Shown: positions 28,595 to 37,870 of the stretch, in pieces | Numbering within the stretch: the first letter of the stretch is position 1 | Layout: each line of letters starts with the position of its first letter | Assembly: GCA_003280995.1 (NCBI GenBank) | Contig: QCDG01000013.1 | Span: 1 to 39,164, forward strand | Reading direction: 5' to 3' | DNA length: 39,164 bases | Source of the DNA: Prochlorococcus sp. AG-355-A09 | Lineage (GTDB): Bacteria > Cyanobacteriota > Cyanobacteriia > PCC-6307 > Cyanobiaceae | Position numbers and translations under genes: made by a program | Notes under the pieces: generated by a model | What the model was told of the DNA's origin: nothing | The model's database searches: none | Seen by the model: only the letters and a program-made list of their open reading frames with translations

Positions 28595-28653
28595 ACATTT
28601 TAAGTTGTAAAAAATACGAAAAAAATAACGAGTTCTCAATGGTATGAAAGTAT

Positions 28654-28678
28654 AAAACCCTGACTAGGACAGGGTTTT
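28654..28678. terminator. Bidirectional intrinsic terminator
   Basis: AAAACCCTG (28654-28662) pairs perfectly with CAGGGTTTT (28670-28678) across a seven-base loop, giving a T-run on both strands. It can end the secreted-hypothetical transcript from the left and the tRNA-Phe transcript, whose 3' end is six bases away, from the right. Confidence 0.75.
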
Positions 28679-28683
28679 AAAGG

Positions 28684-28756
28684 TGCCAGGACCCAGATTT
28701 GAACTGGGGACACGGCGATTTTCAGTCGCCTGCTCTACCAACTGAGCTATCCCGGC
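28684..28756 (-). tRNA. tRNA-Phe (GAA)
   Basis: This 73-base cloverleaf on the minus strand has a 7-bp acceptor stem GCCGGGA/TCCTGGC (one G-T pair), the D-arm AGCTCAGTTGGTAGAGC, the anticodon loop CTGAAAA with anticodon GAA, the T-arm loop TTCAAAT and discriminator A. The 3' CCA is not encoded (ACCT follows), so it must be added by the tRNA nucleotidyltransferase. Confidence 0.97.
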
Positions 28757-28844
28757 TCTAACCTATATACTTTAAATTACTATGTGTAGTTTGTGAAACC
28801 CTTTTCATTAAAAATTTTATATCTTCATCAAATATTCCAAAAAA

Positions 28845-30077
28845 CTATGATTTTGCATTAATCGCTAATAATGCAGTGCCAAATGAAGTAGTTTTTTTAC
28901 AGGAAACTATTGGTATATTGATAATTTTTTCTCTTATTTTTCTCCATTGTGGGTTTTTTGACCCTCCACCAATAGTAATAATTTTTTTTGGAAGGGAACC
29001 TGTTAGTTCGCCTAACTTTTCCCATCCTTTCAATTCGATCTTAGCTAGACCCTCAAATAATGCATGTAAGTAAAGTGAGTCGCTTATCGGCCTTGGACCA
29101 AGTATCGGCTTTAGATTAGAGTCATGTATAGGAAATCTTTCTCCTTTACTATTAAGAGGCAAAAGATTTATGGAAGTGTTTTTAGATGGATTAATTTGTC
29201 GACTGAGCTCCTTTATCTCTAAATCAGAGAAGAACCGAGACAAGATACCACATCCTGCGTTTGATGCGCCTCCACATATCCAATCGCCGTTTACTCTATG
29301 GTTTGTAATTCCTTGTTTTTTTATAGGGTTATCAATAATTTTCTTAACTACAATAGTTGTTCCTAAAACTGTGAGACCATCTTCTTTACCTAAACCTGCA
29401 GCTATCACACTTGCATTAGAGTCAGTGGTGCCTGAAATTAATATTAATTTCTTATTCAAGTTAAATCTCTCTGCTAAATCAAAATTCACTTGTCCAATAA
29501 TTTTTCCACTTTTTATTATTTGAGGTAGGCATTTTTGCCATGAAGTATTGAGATAGCTTTTTGGCCATGATTCTTTTTTCAGATCCCAACCAAGTTTTAG
29601 ATTATTTCCTTCTTCTCCATGAGTCCAATCTTTTAAAAACCAACCAGTGATCCAATCAGATTGATGTCGCAAAAGAATATTTGTACCATATTTATCTATT
29701 AGTTTTAATGCTTTGGCAAGACTACTGTATGGAGTTCTTAGATAATCTACTCCTGAAGTTAGTGATTCAAGAAGGAGCTTATGTTCATTACATGCTTGGT
29801 CATAAGGGATTGCTTCTCCTATCGGATCTCCTTGCAAATTTGATGCTGTTAACGTCCCTGAGGTGCCTGAAATAGCCAATTTATTAAGGTTAATTTTTAT
29901 CTCAATAGGTAAATTAGCTAAGAGATTTTCACAAGAATTTATCCATGAATTTGGATTTTTAAAGCTGTATGAATAAGGAACTGAATTTGAATATACTAAT
30001 TTCTTATGAAGATTAATTATTGATATTCTTGCACCACTAGTTCCAAAATCTAACCCTCCAAAAAAATTATCAGGCAT
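28845..30077 (-). CDS. FGGY-family carbohydrate kinase
   Basis: This is a sugar kinase of the actin-like ATPase fold, 410 residues from the ATG at 30077. The frame runs 24 codons further upstream into the end of metK, but GGLDFGTSGARISI, the phosphate-binding motif, should lie close to the N-terminus. Other landmarks are ISGTTDSNASVIAAGLG and TVLGTTIVVKK, and the C-terminal adenosine motif ITIGGGSKNPQWRKI. Cyanobacterial and plant relatives phosphorylate ribulose or xylulose; the substrate is not evident. Its start lies 11 bases after the metK stop. Confidence 0.85.
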   Translation of the reverse strand: MPDNFFGGLDFGTSGARISIINLHKKLVYSNSVPYSYSFKNPNSWINSCENLLANLPIEIKINLNKLAISGTSGTLTASNLQGDPIGEAIPYDQACNEHKLLLESLTSGVDYLRTPYSSLAKALKLIDKYGTNILLRHQSDWITGWFLKDWTHGEEGNNLKLGWDLKKESWPKSYLNTSWQKCLPQIIKSGKIIGQVNFDLAERFNLNKKLILISGTTDSNASVIAAGLGKEDGLTVLGTTIVVKKIIDNPIKKQGITNHRVNGDWICGGASNAGCGILSRFFSDLEIKELSRQINPSKNTSINLLPLNSKGERFPIHDSNLKPILGPRPISDSLYLHALFEGLAKIELKGWEKLGELTGSLPKKIITIGGGSKNPQWRKIREKIINIPIVSCKKTTSFGTALLAINAKS

Positions 30078-30088
30078 AGAAAAATATT

Positions 30089-31330
30089 TTATAAAAAGAT
30101 TTTGGAAGCCTCGGCTAACTGAGCTGCTTTTTCGTCTACATTTTCCCAAGGTAGCTCAAGATCTCTTCTGCCAAAATGTCCATAGGAAGCAGTATTTCTA
30201 AAAAATTTACCTCCCATTTTTTTGGGTAGATTTCTTAAGTTAAATTCCTTTATTATTGCTGCGGGTCTTAAATCAAAGTGCTCTTTAATTAACTCAGTCA
30301 AATTTGCTTGGGAAATAACACCTGTATCAAAAGTTTCTACGAGGATGGAAATTGGTTTTGCTACTCCAATTGCATAACTTAATTGTACTTCTGCTTTTTT
30401 TGCCAATTTCGCCTTAACAATGCTTTTAGCTACATAACGGGCGGCATAAGCGGCTGATCTATCTACTTTTGTGGGATCTTTACCAGAAAATGCCCCTCCT
30501 CCGTGTCTTGCATATCCACCATAAGTATCTACAATGATTTTTCTCCCTGTGAGCCCCGCATCTCCTTGAGGCCCGCCCACAACAAATTTTCCCGTGGGAT
30601 TTACTAGAAATCTTGTTTTGCTAATGTTTGGTTTGATTTCTAAATCTTCAGTAGAAGGAATTACGACATGCTTCCATAAATCTTCTTTTATTCTTTGACG
30701 AATTTCTTCTTCATTTGAAATCCCATCTATCTCAGCATTATGTTGAGTTGAAATTAAAATTGTATTAATAGAGACTGGTAAACCTTTTTCGTAATCAATG
30801 CTTACTTGAGTTTTCCCATCAGGGAGTAGATAATTAAGAACTTTTTGATGCCTAACTTTAGCAAGTTGAATGGCTAATCTATGAGCCAAGCTAATTGGTA
30901 AGGGCATTAATTCAGGCGTCTCGTCGCATGCATAGCCGAACATTATGCCTTGGTCACCAGCTCCAGTATTATCTTCCAAATCATCGTTAACATCATCTGC
31001 TTCGTTTACTCCTTGAGAAATATCTGGTGATTGCTCGTCAAGTGCTACTAAAACAGCACAACTATTTGCGTCAAAACCACCTGCTCTATAGCCTTCATAT
31101 CCAATTTCTTTAATTACATTTCTAACAAGTTTTATATAATCGACTTTTGCTTTTGAAGTTATTTCTCCAGTAAGTAAACAAAGACCAGTATTAACTACAG
31201 TTTCGCATGCAACTCTGCTGTCTGGATCTTCTGTCAATAGTGCATCTAAAACAGCGTCACTTATTTGGTCACATATTTTGTCGGGATGACCTTCAGTTAC
31301 CGATTCTGACGTGAAAATGAAATCACTCAT
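30089..31330 (-). CDS. metK: S-adenosylmethionine synthetase
   Basis: It makes S-adenosylmethionine from methionine and ATP in the cytosol. The 413-residue protein has the start [20 protein letters not shown], the signature [22 protein letters not shown], and the P-loop-like [19 protein letters not shown]. Lengths and motifs are those of bacterial MetK. No SAM-responsive riboswitch is recognisable in the 137-base gap upstream. Confidence 0.98.
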   Translation of the reverse strand: MSDFIFTSESVTEGHPDKICDQISDAVLDALLTEDPDSRVACETVVNTGLCLLTGEITSKAKVDYIKLVRNVIKEIGYEGYRAGGFDANSCAVLVALDEQSPDISQGVNEADDVNDDLEDNTGAGDQGIMFGYACDETPELMPLPISLAHRLAIQLAKVRHQKVLNYLLPDGKTQVSIDYEKGLPVSINTILISTQHNAEIDGISNEEEIRQRIKEDLWKHVVIPSTEDLEIKPNISKTRFLVNPTGKFVVGGPQGDAGLTGRKIIVDTYGGYARHGGGAFSGKDPTKVDRSAAYAARYVAKSIVKAKLAKKAEVQLSYAIGVAKPISILVETFDTGVISQANLTELIKEHFDLRPAAIIKEFNLRNLPKKMGGKFFRNTASYGHFGRRDLELPWENVDEKAAQLAEASKIFL

Positions 31331-31467
31331 TTATAGAAAATTTTGAAATTAGAAAATATCTTAAATTAGATTATCGTTGCAAATCAATTATTGTAAATTA
31401 AAAATACTTGTAGAAGAATAAATGAGGCTAAAGTCCAGATATCCCTCCAAAAGATAAATAAATGAAA

Positions 31468-32559
31468 TTACGCTGACTCAGATGAAGATGAGGGAATTTC
31501 TTCGTTATCGTCAGTTTGTTCAAATAACATTTGTTTGTATTTCGCTGCCATTTCTTCAGCTTTACTAAAAACTTTTTGAGGATCCGTTAACATGTCTCCT
31601 GGTTCAGGTTCAAGTGCTTTAGTAGACAAAGAAATTCGTCCTCTTTCTGAATCAAGGTCAATTATCATAACTTTCATTTGGTCATTCACATTTAAAACAT
31701 TATGTGGAGTCTCAATATGTTCATGACTAATCTCAGAAATGTGCAATAGACCGCTAACTCCACCAATATCAATAAAGGCTCCATAAGGTTTAATACCTTT
31801 TACATTTCCAACAACAACTTCTCCTACCTCAAGTCGGTTCATTTTTTTCTCAACTAAAGCTCTTCTATGACTTAGTACTAATCTATTTCTCTCTTCATCA
31901 ACTTCAAGAAACTTTAAAGGTAAATATTCACCTTCTAAGTCATCTTTAATTTTTCGAGCACTTATGTGAGAGCCAGGGATGAAACCTCTCAAGCCTTCTA
32001 CTCTAACAAGAGCTCCGCCTCTGTTTGTTGCAAAAACTTCAGAATATATAGTCGCATCTTCTTTTTGAAGTTGTCTAACCCTTTCCCATGCTCTCTGATA
32101 TTCAATTCTTCTAATGGAGAGGGCTAATTGGCCATCTTCATTTTCCTCACTCATTATGAAAAATTCTCTACTTTCTGAAGGTTGTAAAACATCATTGAGT
32201 CCTTCAACTCTATTTATTGAAACCTCCTGAACTGGCATAAATGCAGCTGTTTTTGCTCCTATATCTATCATGGCCCCTTTAGGCTCTAGAGCAAAAACTG
32301 TACCTTTAACTAGATCGCCAGGCTTAAAATTATAATCATACTTACCCAAAAGAGATGCAAATTCTTCTTGTGTGAATCCTGCGTTGTCAAAATCCGTATT
32401 TTTTCTGCTAGAGGAAGAATCTGCTGAAGGTATATCGTTATTCTCGAATGATAAATCTTCCTCATTTTGAGATGCTGAATCATTATCTAACTCAGAAGAA
32501 TTTTTAATTTCTTGATCCTCAGCAAGTTCTTTAATGGTTTGGGAAGAATTTTCGTTCAT
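31468..32559 (-). CDS. rpsA: 30S ribosomal protein S1 (three S1 domains)
   Basis: This is the short cyanobacterial/chloroplast-type S1, 363 residues. The first 75 are acidic, Ser/Asn-rich and likely disordered, followed by three S1 RNA-binding domains beginning near 79 (FKPGDLVKGTVFAL), 165-170 (AFATNRGGALVRVEGLRGFI region) and 245 (EVGEVVVGNVKGIKPYGAF), then an acidic tail. It binds mRNA leaders at initiation. Its 5' leader holds a 15-base perfect palindrome 15 bases before the start codon. Confidence 0.95.
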   Translation of the reverse strand: MNENSSQTIKELAEDQEIKNSSELDNDSASQNEEDLSFENNDIPSADSSSSRKNTDFDNAGFTQEEFASLLGKYDYNFKPGDLVKGTVFALEPKGAMIDIGAKTAAFMPVQEVSINRVEGLNDVLQPSESREFFIMSEENEDGQLALSIRRIEYQRAWERVRQLQKEDATIYSEVFATNRGGALVRVEGLRGFIPGSHISARKIKDDLEGEYLPLKFLEVDEERNRLVLSHRRALVEKKMNRLEVGEVVVGNVKGIKPYGAFIDIGGVSGLLHISEISHEHIETPHNVLNVNDQMKVMIIDLDSERGRISLSTKALEPEPGDMLTDPQKVFSKAEEMAAKYKQMLFEQTDDNEEIPSSSSESA

Positions 32560-32573
32560 TTGTTGTATCGCAG

Positions 32574-32588
32574 ACTACCTAAGGTAGT
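32574..32588 (-). promoter_or_regulatory. 15-bp palindrome in the rps1 leader
   Basis: ACTACCT-A-AGGTAGT is a perfect 7+1+7 inverted repeat placed 15-29 bases upstream of the S1 start codon. As RNA it can fold to a 6-bp hairpin with a three-base loop next to the initiation region; as DNA it could be an operator. E. coli S1 represses its own translation through leader hairpins, so autoregulation is one reading. Confidence 0.4.
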
Positions 32589-32667
32589 TAGAAAGGGATG
32601 CTACTAGCCTGCAAACCAATAGCAAAAAACATTTTGATATGTATTCTACACTTTAAGATGCTGAATT

Positions 32668-33147
32668 TTATGAAATTGAAGCTAATTGGTTTTTTGAACT
32701 TCCCTTTAGAGATTCAAGAGTTGAAATAAAATCTTTTACTCCATTAAATTTTCTGTAAACTGAGGCGTATCTTATATAGGCGACTTCGTTTTCTTTCCTA
32801 AGATTTTTGAGTATTAATTCTCCGATTTGTGAAGTTTTAATATCTTTATTAGAGTCTTGAACGATTTGTGATTCAATTCCATCTACGAAATTAATAATTG
32901 CTTCACTACTGAAGTTAGTCTTTTCGCATGCTCTTGATATGCCAGTAAATAATTTTTGTTTATCAAATAATTCTCTGCCACCGTCTTTCTTTATAACTGA
33001 AACTGGCATTGTTTCCACTCTTTCATAAGTTGTAAATCTAAAGCTGCAATTTAAGCACTCTCTTCTTCTGCGAACACTTTTACCACTATCAGCAGATCTT
33101 GATTCCAAAACTCTGCTATCTGTGTTTTGACAGGTTGGACACTGCAT
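32668..33147 (-). CDS. nrdR: Transcriptional repressor NrdR
   Basis: This ATP/dATP-sensing repressor of ribonucleotide reductase genes has 159 residues from the ATG at 33147 ([11 protein letters not shown]); eight further codons upstream do not match the family. The zinc ribbon uses CPTC...CLNC, followed by RFTTYERVE, and the ATP-cone begins near [16 protein letters not shown]. The late [13 protein letters not shown] is also typical. No nrd gene is in the window. It lies downstream of psbT, separated by a strong terminator. Confidence 0.95.
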   Translation of the reverse strand: MQCPTCQNTDSRVLESRSADSGKSVRRRRECLNCSFRFTTYERVETMPVSVIKKDGGRELFDKQKLFTGISRACEKTNFSSEAIINFVDGIESQIVQDSNKDIKTSQIGELILKNLRKENEVAYIRYASVYRKFNGVKDFISTLESLKGSSKNQLASIS

Positions 33148-33207
33148 GTGGTGAAAAAAGTTGCACTTCAACCCTAATAGTAGAATAATATTTTAATTAT
33201 GAAAAGT

Positions 33208-33235
33208 AAAAAACCTCTTGTTAAAGAGGTTTTTT
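33208..33235 (-). terminator. Intrinsic terminator after psbT
   Basis: CCTCTT pairs with AAGAGG around a four-base loop, extended by A/T pairs on both sides and flanked by T-runs on either strand. It lies eight bases after the psbT stop codon on the minus strand and should end the psbB-psbT transcript before nrdR. Confidence 0.8.
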
Positions 33236-33243
33236 TTCTGAGT

Positions 33244-33342
33244 TCATTTTCTATCGAATTTAGGTGGGTCTCTAAAGGCGACAGCAAAGAATAAGGTTAC
33301 AACTGCGAGAGTTAGAATAAGAACGTAAGCGAAAGCTTCCAT
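33244..33342 (-). CDS. psbT: Photosystem II protein T
   Basis: This 32-residue single-helix subunit at the PSII dimer interface starts [20 protein letters not shown] and ends [10 protein letters not shown], which is the canonical PsbT. It lies 23 bases downstream of psbB, as in most cyanobacteria and chloroplasts, and is followed by a strong hairpin terminator. Confidence 0.97.
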   Translation of the reverse strand: MEAFAYVLILTLAVVTLFFAVAFRDPPKFDRK

Positions 33343-33365
33343 AAGATTAAATAATAAAGTTTAGT

Positions 33366-34889
33366 TTAAACCCTGCCAGGGATTCTTCTTGTGGTTTCGT
33401 CTCCAAGTTTCTTGAATAAACCAAATTCAACTTGGTCGCCAATCTCAGCATCAATACCAGCAAAGGAATTTCTGTAAAGAGTTCTTGAAGCGTGCCACCA
33501 GTGCCCAAACAAGAATAGCAATCCGAAACATAAATGCGCATATGTAAACCAAGCTCTTGGAGAACTTCGGAATACACCGTCAGATTTATATGTCTCTCTG
33601 TCAAACTTGAATGCTTCTCCAAGTTGAGCCTTTCTAGCTAATCTTTTCACTACTGCAGGATCTGTAAATGTTTGTCCATCTAGGTCCCCTCCATAGATAG
33701 TTGCAGTAATGCCAGTTTGTTCAAATGAGTACTTTGCTTCAGCTCTTCTAAATGGAATATCTGCCCTTACATTGCCTTCTTTGTCTTCAAGAATGACAGG
33801 GAAGTTTTCAAAGAAATTAGGAATTCTTCTAACTTCTAATTCGTTACCTTCCTTATCTTGGAAAGCAATGTGACCTTGCCAACCAGTTGGTAAACCATCA
33901 CCATTAACAAGAGCTCCAACTCTGAATAGTCCCCCTTTAGCTGGACTATTACCTACATAATCATAGAAAGCTAATTTCTCTGGAATCGATGCATATGCCT
34001 CTGATTTAGTGGCACCATCGTCGATAGCAGCTTGTACTCTTCTATTAATTTCAGTTTTGAAATAGCCCGAATCCCATTGATATCTTGTAGGACCAAAAAG
34101 CTCTATTGGGGTAGTTGCTGAACCGTACCACATTGTTCCTGAAACAACGAAAGAAACAAAAAGTACTGCAGCTAAAGCACTAGCCAGAACTCCTTCGAGA
34201 CTACCAAGTTTTAATGCTCTGTATAGTCTTTCCCCAGGCCTATTGGTGATGTGAAAAATACCTCCAATAATACCCATGAGTCCAGCAGCAATATGATTAG
34301 CTACAATCCCTCCTGGATTAAAAGGATTAAATCCTTCTACTCCCCAGGAAGGTGCTACAGGCTCTACATGACCACTTAAACCATAGGGATCAGAAACCCA
34401 AATCCCGACGTTTGCGCAATGAAAAGCTCCAAAACCAAAGCATGTAAGTCCTGCTAAAAGAAGGTGGATTCCGAAAATTCTTGGTAGATCAAGAGCAGGT
34501 TCACCAGTTCTTGAATCTTCCCATAAATCAAGGTCCCAGTATGTCCAGTGCCAAATAGATGCCAACATCAATAGGCCACTAAATACTATATGTGCTGCCG
34601 CAACCCCTTCGAAACTCCAGAATCCAGGATCAACTCCAGTAGCACCCGTAATATCCCATCCATTCCAACTACTTGTGATACCTAGTCTTGCCATGAAAGG
34701 CATAACGTACATCCCCTGTCTCCACATTGGATTTAGAACAGCATCAGAAGGATCAAAAATGGCTAATTCATAAAGAGCCATTGAACCGGCCCAGCCGGCT
34801 AATAATGCAGTATGCATAAGATGCACAGCAAGTAGTCGACCTGGGTCATTAATAACTACTGTGTGAACTCGATACCAAGGCAATCCCAT
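33366..34889 (-). CDS. psbB: Photosystem II CP47 chlorophyll apoprotein
   Basis: This is an inner antenna protein of PSII with 507 residues, six transmembrane helices and a large lumenal loop. The start [19 protein letters not shown], the chlorophyll-ligand histidines in [11 protein letters not shown] and [12 protein letters not shown], and the C-terminal segment [19 protein letters not shown] are invariant features. It is co-transcribed with psbT. The 223-base gap upstream is shared with a divergent ferredoxin gene; no convincing hexamer pair was found for psbB. Confidence 0.98.
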   Translation of the reverse strand: MGLPWYRVHTVVINDPGRLLAVHLMHTALLAGWAGSMALYELAIFDPSDAVLNPMWRQGMYVMPFMARLGITSSWNGWDITGATGVDPGFWSFEGVAAAHIVFSGLLMLASIWHWTYWDLDLWEDSRTGEPALDLPRIFGIHLLLAGLTCFGFGAFHCANVGIWVSDPYGLSGHVEPVAPSWGVEGFNPFNPGGIVANHIAAGLMGIIGGIFHITNRPGERLYRALKLGSLEGVLASALAAVLFVSFVVSGTMWYGSATTPIELFGPTRYQWDSGYFKTEINRRVQAAIDDGATKSEAYASIPEKLAFYDYVGNSPAKGGLFRVGALVNGDGLPTGWQGHIAFQDKEGNELEVRRIPNFFENFPVILEDKEGNVRADIPFRRAEAKYSFEQTGITATIYGGDLDGQTFTDPAVVKRLARKAQLGEAFKFDRETYKSDGVFRSSPRAWFTYAHLCFGLLFLFGHWWHASRTLYRNSFAGIDAEIGDQVEFGLFKKLGDETTRRIPGRV

Positions 34890-35112
34890 CGGTTAATTTC
34901 TAGTAACTATGCTGCATAAACAGCTAAACATCACGATAGTAAGGGTTTTTTAGTCTTTGAGGGATTTTTGTAAATAAATTTATTTTCTTGCAAAAATTGG
35001 GTAAATCCATTGGCATAAAATAGTTTACAAGAAATTTTTAGCTAAAAACTGTTAATATTTTGGTCACAATTCTCAAAGTAAAACGCCAAAATAAGAAAAA
35101 TAACAAAAAAAA

Positions 35113-35475
35113 ATGGCAACTATCAGATTTATTCGTGAGGACTTAGAGGTTCAATGTAATCCTGGTGAAAATTTAAGAGAACTCGTAATGAAAGAGAATT
35201 TACAGCTTTATGGACTAAAAGGTATTTTGGGAAATTGTGGAGGTGCAGGACAATGCAGTACTTGCTTTATTTCAGTTGAAGGTGGAAACAAAAATTCTTT
35301 GAGCCCTCTTACATCTGTTGAAGAAGAAAAACTAAAAAATAGACCAGAAAATTGGCGCCTTGCATGCCAAACATTGATAAAATCATCCGCCGTAATTTTA
35401 ACAAAACCACAATCTCCCCCCTCAAATCTGGATGAACTAAAAAAAATTAGTGAAAATAAAAAATTACCGCGATAA
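35113..35475 (+). CDS. [2Fe-2S] ferredoxin-like protein
   Basis: This 120-residue beta-grasp ferredoxin has cluster ligands C42, C48, C51 in GNCGGAGQCSTC and C85 in LACQT. The spacing of the first two (C-x5-C-x2-C) and the Gly/Ala loop resemble thylakoid-type ferredoxins, but the sequence is more basic and has a longer C-terminal tail than PetF, so it is probably a specialised electron carrier. It lies between psbB and psbM in this region, hinting at a link with photosystem II, which remains inference. Confidence 0.88.
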   Translation: MATIRFIREDLEVQCNPGENLRELVMKENLQLYGLKGILGNCGGAGQCSTCFISVEGGNKNSLSPLTSVEEEKLKNRPENWRLACQTLIKSSAVILTKPQSPPSNLDELKKISENKKLPR

Positions 35476-35534
35476 ATTGTTTAAGACTGTTAATCAGTTT
35501 ATAAAATTTGTTTATTTTTCCACTTTATTCCAAG

Positions 35535-35564
35535 TTATATGTCTATAGTCTTAATACCTATTAT
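35535..35564 (+). promoter_or_regulatory. Candidate promoter for psbM
   Basis: TTATAT (35535-35540) and TATTAT (35559-35564) are 18 bases apart, about 16 bases before the psbM ATG. The implied leader is under ten bases, so the assignment is weak. Confidence 0.3.
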
Positions 35565-35579
35565 AGAACTACCAATTAA

Positions 35580-35732
35580 ATGGAAACAACTAACTTTGGA
35601 TTCGTAGCTAGTCTTTTATTTGTAGGGGTGCCAACAATATTCCTGATTGGTCTATTTATTTCTACACAAGATGGAGAAAAATCAAGCTTCTACTCTGACT
35701 CTAGTAAAGGTAGGCTTGGCCCAAAACGATAA
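35580..35732 (+). CDS. psbM: Photosystem II protein M
   Basis: This 50-residue single-helix PSII subunit at the dimer interface starts METTNFGFVASLLFVGVPTI, and the helix continues FLIGLFISTQ. The C-terminal 20 residues (Ser/Lys-rich, ending GRLGPKR) extend past the short cyanobacterial PsbM of about 35 residues; this longer tail is seen in marine picocyanobacteria. It is followed after 11 bases by prmC on the same strand. Confidence 0.95.
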   Translation: METTNFGFVASLLFVGVPTIFLIGLFISTQDGEKSSFYSDSSKGRLGPKR

Positions 35733-35743
35733 TACTTTAATAA

Positions 35744-36613
35744 ATGCTTTGCATTTCTGTCGAAGAATTTTTATTTTGGAAGAAAAAGCAACTTTCTAAA
35801 GGAGGGAATCAACCATCTTTTGCTGTTTTACTTGATTGTATAGGCGGTGTTTCGCCTAGTGACTTAAGCTTGAAAAGTATAAATCCTAAGGAAAACATAC
35901 ATTTAAAAAAAAATTTAGAATTTTTAGAATCTGTTTGGGATGATCATTTACTAAAATCTTGCCCAATTCAGTATCTTTGTGGAATAACTTTTTGGAGAGA
36001 CCTAAAATTAAAAGTTACAAACAAAGTACTCATTCCCAGACCAGAAACAGAGCTCATAGTTGATATCGCCTTCAATATATTTCGAAAGAAATCAGAAAAA
36101 TTATTTTTTGCTGAATTAGGAACCGGATCAGGTGCAATTAGTATTGCGTTGGCATTGGCTTATCCATTTAGCGAAGGAGTGGCAACTGATATAGATCAAG
36201 ACGCATTAGAAATTGCCAATAAAAATTTTATAAATTCTTCTAAAGAATCAAATTTGAAATTTTATTGTGGAAATTGGTGGTCACCTCTTGAAAGTTTTAA
36301 AGGAAAATTAGACCTCGCTATTTCAAACCCGCCATATATTCCCAGAGATACTTATGAAAAATTACCCAAAGAAGTTAAGAATTTCGAACCTAAAGTCGCT
36401 TTACTAGGTGGCGAAGATGGTTTAAAACATATTAGGGAAATAATACAAAAAGCACCATTTTTCTTAAAAGAGAATGGTTGGCTAATTTTAGAGAATCATT
36501 TTGATCAAAGTGAAAAAGTAAAACAACTACTTATTAAAAATAAATTTACATCAATAGAAATTGTGAAAGATCTTTCAGGTATTGGTAGGTTTACCATTGG
36601 TAGATATAAATAA
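35744..36613 (+). CDS. prmC: Peptide chain release factor N5-glutamine methyltransferase
   Basis: It methylates the GGQ glutamine of release factors using S-adenosylmethionine. The 289-residue protein has an N-terminal helical domain, then PIQYLCGITFW, the SAM-binding ELGTGSGAISIALAL, and the catalytic NPPY at residues 195-198 within AISNPPYIPRD, then EPKVALLGGEDGL. These are diagnostic of PrmC/HemK. It begins 11 bases after psbM, and a threonylcarbamoyl-adenosine gene follows; the prmC-sua5 pairing is frequent in bacteria. Confidence 0.95.
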   Translation: MLCISVEEFLFWKKKQLSKGGNQPSFAVLLDCIGGVSPSDLSLKSINPKENIHLKKNLEFLESVWDDHLLKSCPIQYLCGITFWRDLKLKVTNKVLIPRPETELIVDIAFNIFRKKSEKLFFAELGTGSGAISIALALAYPFSEGVATDIDQDALEIANKNFINSSKESNLKFYCGNWWSPLESFKGKLDLAISNPPYIPRDTYEKLPKEVKNFEPKVALLGGEDGLKHIREIIQKAPFFLKENGWLILENHFDQSEKVKQLLIKNKFTSIEIVKDLSGIGRFTIGRYK

Positions 36614-36636
36614 ATTATTGTAGGTTCTTAATCTAA

Positions 36637-37218
36637 ATGAATTTAGTAGACTGCAAAACTGCTTGGAGGACCCTTAAAAGTGGTTTGCCTATAATTTTCC
36701 CAACAGACACTTTACCTGCAATTGGATGCTTACCAAAATTCTCAAATATTATTTATGAGTTTAAAAAAAGAGATAAAAACAAACCCTTAATTCTTATGGG
36801 ATCAGAACATAAACATTTAATTGATTATGTTCACGAATCAGCAAAAGAAGATTACGAAAATTTAGCCTCAAAATATTGGCCTGGAGCTCTGACAATTGTT
36901 ATTCCTGCTTCAGCAAACCAGACTGCACACCTTACCAGTAATGATTTGACTATTGGGTTGAGAATTCCAAATTCAAATACCGCACAATCTCTTTTGAGAG
37001 AAACAGGCCCATTGTTAACTTCAAGTGCAAATATTTCAGGTTTTAAAGGATCAATTACAGCTGAAGGTATTGCTTTAGACTTCCCTTCTATAAAGATTTT
37101 GGGTCCTATCCCATGGGGAAAAAGTAGTGGAAAAGCTAGTACTATTATATTTTGGAAGAACAGTGGAAATTGGAAACTGATTAGAGAAGGAGAAGTAATA
37201 GTTAGGGAATTGTATTAA
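36637..37218 (+). CDS. Threonylcarbamoyl-AMP synthase (Sua5/YrdC/YciO family)
   Basis: This 193-residue protein is of the family that makes threonylcarbamoyl-AMP for the t6A37 modification of ANN-decoding tRNAs. FPTDTLPAIGC near the N-terminus, FKKRDKNKPLILMG, KYWPGALTIVI, LRIPNS and LTSSANISG are the nucleotide-binding motifs in order. The substituted PTDTLPAIGC (versus PTDTVYGLG) makes it slightly divergent, so the YciO branch is possible. Its stop overlaps the ATG of a small membrane gene (TAATG). Confidence 0.85.
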   Translation: MNLVDCKTAWRTLKSGLPIIFPTDTLPAIGCLPKFSNIIYEFKKRDKNKPLILMGSEHKHLIDYVHESAKEDYENLASKYWPGALTIVIPASANQTAHLTSNDLTIGLRIPNSNTAQSLLRETGPLLTSSANISGFKGSITAEGIALDFPSIKILGPIPWGKSSGKASTIIFWKNSGNWKLIREGEVIVRELY

Positions 37219-37385
37219 TGTTTTTATTATTATTTTTTGTTTTATTAATTCAATTTTTTACTTATTGGATATTTGAACCCCTTGCATCTTTTTTAGATTA
37301 TGTTCTGGAAATAAGATTTTTTCCTATTGTTGCTCTGATAGGTTTAGTCTTTTTATTTTCAGCAAAGAATTTTGAGCAGAATTAA
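37218..37385 (+). CDS. Small membrane protein, unknown function
   Basis: This 55-residue protein starts MFLLLFFVLLIQFFTYWIFE and ends FSAKNFEQN, with two hydrophobic helices (about 1-19 and 33-49) separated by a short acidic loop. Its ATG shares one base with the stop of the preceding gene, so translation is probably coupled. No family is recognised. The coupling and lack of internal stops favour a real gene over chance, but it is short. Confidence 0.5.
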   Translation: MFLLLFFVLLIQFFTYWIFEPLASFLDYVLEIRFFPIVALIGLVFLFSAKNFEQN

Positions 37386-37396
37386 ATAAATCAAAA

Positions 37397-37468
37397 TGCC
37401 GGCTAACAGATTTGAACTGATGACCTTCGCTTTACAAAAGCGCTGCTCTACCGCTGAGCTAAGCCGGC
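37397..37468 (-). tRNA. tRNA-Thr (TGT)
   Basis: This 72-base minus-strand cloverleaf has acceptor stem GCCGGCT/AGCCGGC, D-arm GCTC/GAGC, anticodon loop TTTGTAA with anticodon TGT, T-loop TTCAAAT and discriminator A; CCA is not encoded. There is a G27-A43 mismatch, also present in other bacterial tRNA-Thr, and a T-T mismatch in the T stem (position 50-64). Confidence 0.95.
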
Positions 37469-37533
37469 AATCTCTTAATCTTACAATTAGGGAGGGTCAA
37501 TTATCATTATTTTTTTAGCTTTTTTTAAATTTA

Positions 37534-37869
37534 TTACTTTTTGATATCTTTATTAGCTTCATCAGTTTTATCAGTTTTTTTGAATTTTATTTCTCCTGAA
37601 ATAGTTCTTTTGATTGGTAAATTGGCAACTAATGCAGTCATTCTATCCTCAGTCTCTAAACTTACTGCTACCTCTTCAAAATCAATTTCAACATATTTAG
37701 CAACAACATCAAGGATCTCTTTCCTCATTTTATCTAAAAGATCAGTTGTTAAGGAACTCATATCAACTCTGTCATGAGCAAGTACAAGTTGTAATCTTTC
37801 CCTAGCTGTATTCGCACTAGACGTTTCTCTGCCTAGTAATTTATTTATAAGATCTCTGAGAGTCATCAT
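37534..37869 (-). CDS. minE: Cell division topological specificity factor MinE
   Basis: MinE stimulates MinD ATPase and drives Min pattern formation so that the Z-ring forms at mid-cell. The 111-residue protein has [12 protein letters not shown] (MinD-interaction helix) and the C-terminal dimer domain [17 protein letters not shown]. Two adjacent ATGs (37869 and 37866) could start it. Its start lies one base after the stop of the MinD coding sequence that would result from restoring the minD frame. Confidence 0.95.
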   Translation of the reverse strand: MMTLRDLINKLLGRETSSANTARERLQLVLAHDRVDMSSLTTDLLDKMRKEILDVVAKYVEIDFEEVAVSLETEDRMTALVANLPIKRTISGEIKFKKTDKTDEANKDIKK

Positions 37870-37870
37870 T

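Noticed and set aside
31331..31467. Possible SAM riboswitch ahead of metK.
   Set aside because: No conserved SAM-I, SAM-II or SAM-IV core or stable multi-stem fold could be traced; the gap is AT-rich with only weak pairing.
33347..33622. A 91-codon frame on the minus strand within the 3' end of psbB.
   Set aside because: It is the alternative reading of CP47 coding sequence, has no recognisable protein features, and overlaps a highly conserved gene end.
37397..37468. tRNA-Thr as a decaying gene because of stem mismatches.
   Set aside because: The G27-A43 mismatch is also found in other bacterial tRNA-Thr, and the acceptor, D and anticodon elements are otherwise complete.
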